DNA of 20,256 bases from Conidiobolus incongruus B7586. Taxonomy: Eukaryota > Entomophthoromycota > Entomophthoromycetes > Entomophthorales > Conidiobolaceae. A model generated the notes under the pieces. It was not told where the DNA came from. It made no database searches and worked only from the letters and a program-made list of their open reading frames with translations. Of the stretch, positions 9,577 through 17,729 are shown one piece after another. The position numbers and the translations under genes are program-made. The number at the start of each line of letters is the position of its first letter. Within the stretch, counting starts at the first letter, position 1. The DNA lies in contig JNEM01011084.1 of NCBI GenBank assembly GCA_000697335.1, forward strand, positions 1 to 20,256. Reading direction: 5' to 3'.

Positions 9577-10074
9577 ATGCCTCGCCGCTCTCGTTCTAGT
9601 GCTCCAGCTCGCTCTGCACCCACACCCGCTCGCTCTGCTCCTGCTGCTCCCACTCACCAAGCTGCTCCTCAAAGACCCGCTACTGCTGTAGCTCATCCTC
9701 CTCCCGCCCAAGCTCCCGCTGTTCCCCAACCCCAATCTCAAGGACCCGGTCTCTTCGGTCAAATGGCCGCCACCGCTGGTGGTGTCGCCGTCGGTAGCAC
9801 TGTTGGTCACGTTATTGGCCACGGTATTACCAGTTTGTTCAGCGGTGGTAGCTCATCTGAACCCGCTCCCCAACCTCAACAGCAATACCAACAACCCTAC
9901 GCTCCCCAAGAAGCCTACAGCAACTCCTCCCAACTCTCCGCTGGCGGTGCCGCTTGTGAAGCTGATGCCAAAGCCTTCAACAGCTGTATGGAACGCAACG
10001 ATTTCGATGTTTCCAAATGTCAATTCTATTTGGATATGTTAAAGGATTGCAGAGCTTTCTCCAAGACGCTATAA
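9577..10074 (+). CDS. MIX17: MIX17/CHCHD2-family twin CX9C mitochondrial protein
   Basis: The protein has 165 residues. Its N-terminus (MPRRSRSS, then Ala/Pro/Arg-rich to about residue 55) is typical of the family and acts as a mitochondrial targeting region. A glycine-rich hydrophobic stretch follows (GLFGQMAATAGGVAVGSTVG). After a Gln/Pro/Tyr linker the C-terminal CHCH domain carries two C-x9-C motifs, C127/C137 and C148/C158, which form two disulfides after Mia40-dependent import into the intermembrane space. The RNDFDVSKC segment between them is a family hallmark. Known relatives (yeast Mix17, human CHCHD2 and CHCHD10) support respiratory-chain function and inner-membrane organisation. 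The gene is a single exon and uses mainly C-ending codons, unlike its AT-rich surroundings, which suggests strong expression. Confidence 0.95.
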   Translation: MPRRSRSSAPARSAPTPARSAPAAPTHQAAPQRPATAVAHPPPAQAPAVPQPQSQGPGLFGQMAATAGGVAVGSTVGHVIGHGITSLFSGGSSSEPAPQPQQQYQQPYAPQEAYSNSSQLSAGGAACEADAKAFNSCMERNDFDVSKCQFYLDMLKDCRAFSKTL

Positions 10075-10138
10075 TATTACTAGTATAATCTATAATATTA
10101 ATATTATTTTTTTGTTAAATATTTTTTTGTTCAAGTAT

Positions 10139-10144
10139 AATAAA
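10139..10144 (+). promoter_or_regulatory. Polyadenylation signal of MIX17
   Basis: AATAAA lies 65 bases after the MIX17 stop, following T-rich sequence. This is a normal position for a cleavage and polyadenylation signal. Confidence 0.5.
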
Positions 10145-10564
10145 ATTGTCTAATTCTTTACTCATTAAAATTTACTCCAATTATTTTGATTAGACTACTT
10201 GTACAATTTTTTCATTCAGTGTTTCATTCATCTAATGAATGGATCTTATCAATCATCATATGATAATAATCATCTCTTCTATCTAATCATCCACTCAATC
10301 ACCCAAGAGCCCATATTAAAAATAATAGTAAAACAAACCACATCATCAATAATAAAATAACTATTTAAAAATATCTTGATTGGACCAATACGCTAAATTC
10401 CACAGAATTAATGAGACACTCGAAATAATTCAATTGGAATTAAATTCATTTAACTTGAACTCAATTCCAAATTAATTCCTAACAAATTTAATTTCCGTAC
10501 CTAAAGATTATATAATTTTGGTTATTGGGAATTGCTACGATCGTAAAATTTATTACTTAATCTG

Positions 10565-10574
10565 TATATAAATA
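10565..10574 (+). promoter_or_regulatory. TATA-like element upstream of the gag-like frame
   Basis: TATATAAATA lies 82 bases before the ATG at 10647, a spacing similar to that of the MIX17 TATA element. It suggests the frame has its own ordinary promoter, although chance matches are common in this composition. Confidence 0.4.
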
Positions 10575-10615
10575 CACCTTGATAATATTAATATTTATAA
10601 ATTTTTATTATTATA

Positions 10616-10640
10616 TTAATTTAATTTAATTTAATTTAAT
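10616..10640. repeat. (TTAAT)5 pentamer run
   Basis: Five perfect TTAAT units lie just before the start of the gag-like frame, within its presumed 5' leader. Confidence 0.8.
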
Positions 10641-10646
10641 TGAACT

Positions 10647-11792
10647 ATGGATGAATGTGAATTGTTGAATAACCAAATAGCGCAATTAAACCAGAACTTC
10701 GAAAAAATTCGACTGCAATTGGTCAACTATAGGGATTATTTGGAGTGTTTGAATCGGGAGATGCGTGAAGTTCAGGCTATGGAACTTCGGAATGATCCCT
10801 TTTCGCCTCCGGAATCCAATATTTCTTCTCCAGAGCTGGGTAATGATCAACGAAGTCCCAATCTTGAGATCTATTTGAATCAGATGGATTATATGATGGA
10901 ACAGATCCAGGAATTGCAACGGATGCAGCAGTCGCACGATGATCAATTGAAATCTATCCAGTCTAACCAAGAGAGTCTTCAGAGTAAATTACATCAAAGC
11001 TTGAATCAAATGTCTAATTTGTCGCTCCGTCAATCCATTTCGCGTCAGAACACCATCAATCAGTATAAAACAACTGCTAAGAAGAAGCGAAGATGGTCCT
11101 TCTCCACTACAAAGCGCTCGAAAAAATTCAACTGGTGGGGTATTACGCACCACCCCATTCCCCACTACTTCCATGGGTCCAAAGATGTCGACCAACTTGA
11201 TGATTGGCTGACCCAAGTCCAAAAATATATTAACTATGTAGAAGTCGCTGAAGAAAAATCCGCGATCAAGATTGCGAGCTCGTTCTTGAAAGACGAAGCA
11301 CTGGACTGGTGGGAGTCGTACCACTTCACAAACGGGGGTGAACCACCCAAAACCTTGGAGCATTTCTTGCAGGAACTCCATGCACATTTCGTCCCTATTG
11401 TCAATATCGAGCTCAAGAGAGACAAGAGTATTATCGACTACATTTTCAAATTCGAGAACTTGGTCATGAAGCAGGATCATTTCTCCAAACTGTCGGAGCC
11501 CCAAAAGATGGAAACTTTCCTCAAAGGTCTGGACAATTCCAAGATCGTGGACTGGATCCAGTCCAAATATCCGAAGACCCTCACACAAGTGATTGCACTT
11601 GCACTGGAGCTTGATCAGCTGAGTGCAGCGGCAAAGCCTGAAGATTCGCCAATTTCTAAACTAGATCGCAAGAAATCGCTGAAGAAGTCAGACGTAGCGA
11701 AATGCGGTTACTGCAGCAAAAAGGGACATATCGAATTACACTGCTTCCAGAAGCAGATGCATCAACTTAATAAGAAGGCGTCATTTTGGTAA
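10647..11792 (+). CDS. Stand-alone Ty3/Gypsy-type gag-like protein
   Basis: The open frame encodes 381 residues and is uninterrupted. Parts in order are: a coiled-coil N-terminus (about 1-45), a second coiled coil (about 75-127), a basic patch (AKKKRRW, about 144-150) that may direct it to the nucleus, a retrotransposon gag capsid-type core (about 165-320, including LDDWLTQVQKYI and DWWESYHF near 220), and a CCHC knuckle at C353, C356, H361 and C366. I see no pol part after it and no long terminal repeats around it. It is either a fossil gag remnant of a Ty3/Gypsy element or a gag taken over as a host gene, as with Arc, PEG10 and PNMA in animals. A TATA-like element before it and an AATAAA after it favour independent transcription. 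Its function in this organism is unknown. Confidence 0.82.
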   Translation: MDECELLNNQIAQLNQNFEKIRLQLVNYRDYLECLNREMREVQAMELRNDPFSPPESNISSPELGNDQRSPNLEIYLNQMDYMMEQIQELQRMQQSHDDQLKSIQSNQESLQSKLHQSLNQMSNLSLRQSISRQNTINQYKTTAKKKRRWSFSTTKRSKKFNWWGITHHPIPHYFHGSKDVDQLDDWLTQVQKYINYVEVAEEKSAIKIASSFLKDEALDWWESYHFTNGGEPPKTLEHFLQELHAHFVPIVNIELKRDKSIIDYIFKFENLVMKQDHFSKLSEPQKMETFLKGLDNSKIVDWIQSKYPKTLTQVIALALELDQLSAAAKPEDSPISKLDRKKSLKKSDVAKCGYCSKKGHIELHCFQKQMHQLNKKASFW

Positions 11793-11822
11793 GAATATAA
11801 AGTATTAGCATAAGTTTTTATT

Positions 11823-11828
11823 AATAAA
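11823..11828 (+). promoter_or_regulatory. Polyadenylation signal after the gag-like frame
   Basis: AATAAA lies about 30 bases past the stop codon of the gag-like frame, consistent with a short host-type 3' UTR. Confidence 0.5.
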
Positions 11829-12980
11829 GTGTTTAATGTTGGTTATATTTATTAACTGGATATGGTTCAATATAAGTATGAATTTGAATTAATTAACCAA
11901 TTGTGATAATTTGTAAGTAGAAATTGTTGAAAACTAATATAATTGGTGCAATATTATGTATTTTTTTTATCAAATATTATTATAAAAATTGATCTTTTAT
12001 ACTTATTGATTGAATTATAATTCCAAAATATTGAAAATGATTATAATTTAAATTAATTGGTATAGTGATTAAATAATAATAAAAAAATAAAAGAATTTAT
12101 GAAATATGTTTTATCAATAATTAATCCAGTTTACTCATTTAAATAACAAATGATGATTGATTCACATTAAAACATTAAAATAAATATTAATAAAATGCTT
12201 GAACTTTTTACTGTTATTCAATTTTAATCATTGACATATATTGAATATTAAATATAAAAAATAAATTTTCAATATAAACATTGTTCTGGCAAATTTTGAT
12301 AAGATTTTTGGTTTGAAAATTGTTATAATATAATCAAAATTGCAGTGTAGTTATTAATTATTTGATAAGTGATATTATTCAATTAATTGAGATTAAGATT
12401 TAATATAACAATATGTTTTTTATTTGCATATATCTATATTCTTATTAATATATGCAATTCAATTTTCATATTCATTTGCTTAATGGTAAAATCTATATTA
12501 TTGAGAATTGGTCAAAAATTATCAAGGTTATAAATTTAATATTCTATTTCAGAAATATGCTGTAACTTTGATGTTTTGAATATAATATGGATTTTTTAGT
12601 GATATTAGTAATTAAGATTTTTAAAATGATATCTCTTATGTTAATTTTAAAGATTTTATAATTAACAAATAGTGATCTAATGACTTTATCAATTTTCAAG
12701 TTGAAAATTCAATTGGATATAATTTTATAAAGATTTTATGGTATTATGAATTTTGATCAATAATCAATATACTTGGATCATTTATATTTCATTACTTGAA
12801 ATATCACACTAGTTTTAGTGAATCGATTAATATCTATAATATTTACTCTTAAATATATAATTATATTGAATATTTTAATCAATTGTTAAAATTTCAAATA
12901 TAATATATATCTCGAATCACTTAAAATTTATTAATATTTAAAGTTTGAATTATTAATTTGAAATTTCTTAAAATAATTTG

Positions 12981-13006
12981 ATATATATATATATATATAT
13001 ATATAT
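12981..13006. repeat. (AT)13 microsatellite
   Basis: A perfect alternating A/T run of 26 bases in intergenic DNA. Confidence 0.85.
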
Positions 13007-13333
13007 TACATTAATCTTATATTAAAAAATGATTATTAATCTATTAAATTTAATATTTTTATTAATGAATCTCAAATCGATGTTAAATAATGGTGCATTT
13101 AATATAAAATTTATTTTGAAAAATTTTTAGACAATGATCACTTATATTAAATAGAATTTATTGTTAGATTAATAATATATAATATAAGCGAATTAAGGTA
13201 TATTAAGTAATTGATAGCCATTAAACATAATATAACTAATAATATCAAGTATAATATAAGATCAAGATATCTATAATAAAATAAAAATATGAAAATCTTA
13301 AAATTATTATTTATTTTATACTACAATATTCTT

Positions 13334-13339
13334 TTTATT
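13334..13339 (-). promoter_or_regulatory. Polyadenylation signal of glutamate dehydrogenase
   Basis: AATAAA on the - strand lies about 50 bases past the stop codon at 13389, a normal position for the 3' end signal of this gene. Confidence 0.5.
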
Positions 13340-13388
13340 ATTTCAAAACTCTAAGGAAAATTTGATAGACTATATATTATGAATTAAT

Positions 13389-15094
13389 TTATCCTTGGGT
13401 GGAGAAGATAGCACCGGATTGTTGGTTGACTAAAGCGATCTTGTGGATAGCGTTGACGAAAGCGGCAGTACGGAAATCGCAGTTGAGGTTCTTAGCAGTG
13501 TTCTTGGTTTCCATACAAGCTTGAATCATAGTATCTTCGAGACCGGAATAGACAAGATCTTGTTCTTCAGCACCGTGGACGATTTGCTTACGTTCGGTTT
13601 CGTTGAGGCTGCGACCAATTTCGGATTCAACGAGGGCTAAGAGCTTGGATTTACCTTGTTCTTCCCATTTCTTGTTCATACGACCGAAACGGACGTGGGA
13701 CAAGTTCTTAAGCCATTCGAAGTAGGAGACACAAACACCACCAGCGTTCAACAACAAGTCGGGAACAACAATGACACCGTTCTTGGTGAGGACATCGTGG
13801 GCAGCGGGGGTGATGGGGCCGTTAGCGGCTTCACCAACAATCTTGGCCTTGATCTTATCGGCGTTACGGAGACCAATTTGGCGTTCGAGAGCGGCAGGGA
13901 TGAGGACATCACATTCGAGTTCGAGGACCTTCAAGGGATCTCTGATGATGGTACCAGTGGGGAAACCTTCGAAAGTCTTGTGTTCGAGACGGTGTTGGAA
14001 TAAAGCTTCAACATCGAAACCGTTGGGGTCGTAGATAGCGCATTCACGTTCACCAACACCAATAACCTTAGCACCATTGGCGTGGAAGAATTTGGCGGCC
14101 CAGTAACCGACATTACCGAAACCTTGGATGACGACAGTGGTACCTTCCATCTTACCAGAAAGGCCAGTAGCCTTTTGGATTTCGGGATAGGAAAGGAATT
14201 CACGGATACCGTAGTAGACACCGAGACCAGTGGCTTCGTTACGACCACGGACACCACCTTGGGAGACGGGCTTACCAGTGACACAACCAGCAGCGTTGAC
14301 ATCAGTGGGATTCATTTGACGGTAAGTATCCATAATCCAGGCCATTTCACGACCAGAGGTACCAACATCGGGAGCAGGGACATCAATACCGGGGCCAATA
14401 AAGTTCTTTTGGCACAATTCCATAGTGAATCTACGGGTAATACGTTCCAATTGAGCGGGAGTCCATTCGCGAGGATCAATCATGATACCACCCTTGGCAC
14501 CACCGAAGGGGACATCAACAACAGCACACTTGAAGGTCATAAGAGTGGCCAAGGCTTCGACTTCTTGAAGATCGACTTCAGGAGAGTAACGAATACCACC
14601 CTTGACAGGGAGACGATGGCGAGAATGTTGAGCACGGTAACCCTTGACCATGACGTGGCGACCATCATCGGCTTCAATGGGGAAGTTAACAGAGAGGACA
14701 GCATCAGTACCCTTAATGTGAGCAAGAGTCTTCTTGTCAATACCAGAGATCTTAGCAGCCTAATAAAACATGCCCTAGTCAATCCCAAGCACTTATTTAT
14801 ATTATATGATATTCAAACTTACTCTGTCGTAAAAGTTTTCAACACCTCCCAAGAAATCGGGTTCGTGATCTTCAGTAGCTCTCAAAGTAGATTCTAATCA
14901 AAAATGAATAAACGTATGAAATAAACTGAAATCAAATCAAATTACCAGTGGCCAAAGTTCTAACGAGGAGAGTTTGGTTGGAGCTTCTCAAAGCGGGAGC
15001 GACCAATCTGATCAAAAGATGAGCCAAAGTTGAGTTATTAAGTTAGTAAAGAAGCTTACTTGGTATTAAGTCTTTGCAAAGTATGTCTCAACAT
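13389..15094 (-). CDS. GDH: Mitochondrial glutamate dehydrogenase, animal (GLUD1) type
   Basis: Four coding exons (15094-15060, 15007-14946, 14893-14823, 14759-13389) encode 512 residues. The introns are 52, 52 and 63 nt with GTAAG or GTAAT donors and TCAG or TTAG acceptors. The enzyme interconverts glutamate and 2-oxoglutarate plus ammonia in the mitochondrial matrix. The first 33 residues are rich in Arg, Leu and Ser with no acidic residue, a typical import signal. Substrate and catalytic residues are in place: K109 in PVKGGIRY, K133 in FKCAV, K145 in PFGGAKGG and D187 in PAPD, spaced as in bovine GDH (K90, K114, K126, D168). The nucleotide-binding GFGNVG is at 269-274. The SYFEWLKNLSHV to SGLEDTM segment keeps an antenna-like insertion, about 10 residues shorter than in animals. 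Coenzyme preference cannot be read safely. C-ending codons suggest high expression. Confidence 0.97.
14760..14822 (-). other. Glutamate dehydrogenase intron 3
   Basis: The 63-nt intron starts GTAAGT and ends TTTTATTAG. Removing it joins NFYDR to AAKISGID in phase 0, giving the conserved N-terminal region of the mature enzyme. Confidence 0.92.
14894..14945 (-). other. Glutamate dehydrogenase intron 2
   Basis: The 52-nt intron starts GTAATT and ends TTGATTAG. It splits a Glu codon after its first base and lies near the end of the presumed targeting peptide. Confidence 0.88.
15008..15059 (-). other. Glutamate dehydrogenase intron 1
   Basis: The 52-nt intron starts GTAAGC and ends TTGATCAG. It contains TACTAAC, a canonical branch-point sequence. 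It splits the Lys codon at residue 12 after its second base. Confidence 0.9.
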
Positions 15095-15123
15095 AGTGAA
15101 AAAGAATCCAAAAATGGATCAAG

Positions 15124-15178
15124 CTAAACAAATAGGTATTATTAATCAAATAGTATATAACATTTATAATATTCTTAC
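15124..15178 (-). other. Likely intron in the 5' leader of glutamate dehydrogenase
   Basis: On the - strand a GTAAGA donor at 15178 and a TTTAG acceptor ending at 15124 define a 55-nt AT-rich segment, the same size class and borders as the three coding introns. It would end 29 bases before the ATG. There is no protein evidence for it because it lies outside the coding region. Confidence 0.6.
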
Positions 15179-15231
15179 GATTAAAGATAATAAGAGAGAT
15201 CTTTAAAATGGAATGAATACAACATTTAATC

Positions 15232-15239
15232 TATTTATA
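15232..15239 (-). promoter_or_regulatory. TATA-like element of glutamate dehydrogenase
   Basis: TATAAATA on the - strand lies about 60 bases before the proposed leader-intron donor. That would place transcription start inside the CT-rich leader sequence. It is identical to the octamer upstream of MIX17. Confidence 0.42.
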
Positions 15240-16600
15240 TTGAACTCAAATCCCAAATTAATTTTACCCCAAATTGATATCTTGAATTATTGACAATTAT
15301 GTTAAAATTCAAAACGTTCTATAAATAATTCTCATCAACTTTATTGGAACCTGTTACTTACCATTCCCATTTATTTATCATATCTCTATTGGTTCGATGT
15401 AAAACACTGAGAATATTTTAACGGTGTTCTGGTGGATGACTTGAATTCGGAAGTTTTGGAAGCTTTCTTTGTTCCTTGAATGTTTTTTATAGAACGGTTA
15501 AACTCTTTATAAGGTTGAAGAATGGTTTCATACTTGTTGATTTTCTTGATATTATCCAAGTGTTAGTAAGGATCACTCCAAATGGTATAATACTTGGATG
15601 TTCCCCTGATGAAATTTGTGATATATAAATAAAAACTATCAATTAATCGAACCATTCACTTCGGTATGTTCATAATTAATTTACCAGTGGTTATATTATT
15701 TTGAATTATCGGATTCAACTCAAGGATGTTAATATAACAATAGCCGTACCGACTATTAAAAACTATATAAATAGCTGATAATATACCGAATTTGCTTAGG
15801 AATCTAAAGCTAGTCCAACGCATATTAATTCAATAAGTTGACGTAACAAATTTTAAACGAAACTTTGTAATTTTTTAACTAATTGACTTATTTAGAATCA
15901 TTTTCAAGAATCGCTAAAAAGTGTGATTGGTTCAATTTATCAGATTATAAAATAGTAGAAATTTTATTCAATAACGGTTATATTATTTTGTGAAAATCTG
16001 ATAATTATCATATTTTAATCCAGCATTAAAATAGTATATTTGAATAATATTATAGTGTTACAAGATAAATATAAAGTATACTTAAGAGTTTTTTGATATT
16101 AAAAAAATATTATGGAAATTTATTAGTATATGGTAGATTTTCCTCTAAGTGAATCTGAACAAAACCCTTAATAAATCGGAAAAATCTATTTATGCAATTT
16201 GGATAAATGGTGAATTTATTGACTTGGACCATAATATCACTTGACCACTTACCATAAACTTCTAAATTCATTTTCTTTAAAAATTAGACCAAGTTGATCA
16301 CTCTGATGATCCTAGCAAGTGTAGGAATGGTCGAGTCCGCTATATAGCGAGGTGATCGAGTAAGTGTAAGTTGTATCCATTTTTTGTAACGCCCCCATAG
16401 TTACACGAATTTATTTGTTGGTACTTCCATATGACCTGGATTTAAGATTAACTGGATCTAACTTTTGGTTGAAGGTTTCAGTCTTTACACATGTACTCTC
16501 ATTCTACAAAGTGTTTTACCTCGTATTCAAATATTATTTAGTACAGTAAATATATTATATCTGGTTATCTATTGATAAAACAACAACTGTCATTTTTATA
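15240..16600. other. Less AT-rich stretch upstream of glutamate dehydrogenase, no open frame
   Basis: The base composition is visibly richer in G and C than the rest of the flank, yet every frame is closed at short intervals. It may hold the promoter plus an old decayed insert. A possible LTR-type fragment at its right end is listed separately. Confidence 0.45.
16385..16592. repeat. Possible fossil LTR fragment (Ty3/Gypsy type), weak
   Basis: The segment begins TGTAACGCCCCC, a start often seen in LTRs of Ty3/Gypsy elements, and ends in CA. It has five T on each side, which could be a 5-bp target duplication but could equally be chance in this sequence. No element interior is recognisable. 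If real it would be an old solo LTR. Confidence 0.22.
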
Positions 16601-17249
16601 TTTCTATAATATCATAATTGAAAAAATTGAATATTCCTAATAAAATTTGTTTAACTTTTTCTCAATAAAAAATATTTAAATGAATAGTTAAATATGACTA
16701 TAAAAGGATATAATAATTATAATAATATCAAATAAATATTGTCAATACATTAGAAACTGTCACACTTAAATTTGAGATTAACTGGTAACTTTAATATATT
16801 GCTTAGAGAATCAATATTTGAATTTATCTAAATGAAAATATCATTTTTTAAAAATAATCACAATAAATTTAATCAGTGGTATAGAGAAAATTTAATATTA
16901 GATAAATGGATATTATTTATCTTTAACTCAATAAAATAAGATATTTCAGTTGTTTAATGGATTGATTTTAAATTAGACGCTTTCTACTGGAATTTTGAGC
17001 AAAAATATCAATATCTTTAATATTATTATATTAATAAACATTTAAATTTGTTTATGTCATTTTTTTATATTAATTGTCAATTACTAACTTAACTAGAAAC
17101 TTGTAAATTGCGAATCATAGTGATTTGGGATAGGCTTGTTTGTAAAGAATATATTACAATATAATGACAAAATCAATGCTGTACTTACAATTTTAAAATC
17201 TTTTTGATCTTAAATTAATTTTTTAGAGAATAGAATTGATCTTAAATAC

Positions 17250-17270
17250 ATATATATATATATATATATA
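17250..17270. repeat. (AT)n microsatellite
   Basis: An alternating A/T run of 21 bases in intergenic DNA. Confidence 0.85.
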
Positions 17271-17699
17271 CATATCATAATACTCGGAATTGGAATTGAA
17301 TTAAAATTTCATAAATTGACGTGAAATAACGATGATTGAGTATAATGTTTATATTGAGTTTTGACTTTAATAAATTTTGAACATTGTATGTTGAAATAAT
17401 AAAATTTTTAAAAATTATATATAATTAATAATTCATTAAATTTAGTTATATTGAAAATTAATCTATTAATATTGTATAAATAAAGGAACTTATTATAATT
17501 ATTATATTATGATTATATTTTATAATAGACTATTTGATCTTTCTTTTAAAATCTTAATTATTAGATTTTTTTTAATATTGATCAAATAGGGGTAAAAAAG
17601 CTTGTATTTAGATTCTGATTTAAGGTATCTAACCTTGATATTGGAAATTTTAATTATCTTGGCATATCAAATGTATACTAATATGGTATAATAATATCA

Positions 17700-17729
17700 A
17701 TATTAATGGTTCTAAATAGCCATTAATAT
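17700..17729. repeat. Small perfect inverted repeat
   Basis: ATATTAATGG (17700-17709) and CCATTAATAT (17720-17729) form a perfect 10-bp stem around a 10-base loop. No T-tract or gene adjoins it, so a terminator role is not supported. Confidence 0.5.

Larger units (their letters stand above)
10075..10646. other. Intergenic region between MIX17 and the gag-like frame
   Basis: The region holds the MIX17 3' end with its polyadenylation signal and the likely promoter of the downstream frame. I see no gene in the middle part. Confidence 0.6.
11793..13388. other. AT-rich intergenic DNA, no supported gene
   Basis: The only features are an AATAAA just after the gag-like frame, an AT dinucleotide run, and the 3' end of glutamate dehydrogenase at the right edge. 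No frame on either strand looks protein-coding. Confidence 0.65.

Noticed and set aside
10989-11588. Minus-strand opening of 199 codons
   Set aside because: It is the antisense shadow of the gag-like frame and has no independent features.
14082-14897. Long plus-strand opening of 271 codons
   Set aside because: It is antisense to glutamate dehydrogenase exons and is a by-product of that gene's biased codon use; its translation shows only mirrored conserved segments.
15380-15480. Short protein-like opening around 15420-15465 on the + strand
   Set aside because: It is only about 22 codons between stops, with no recognisable family, so it cannot be supported as a gene.
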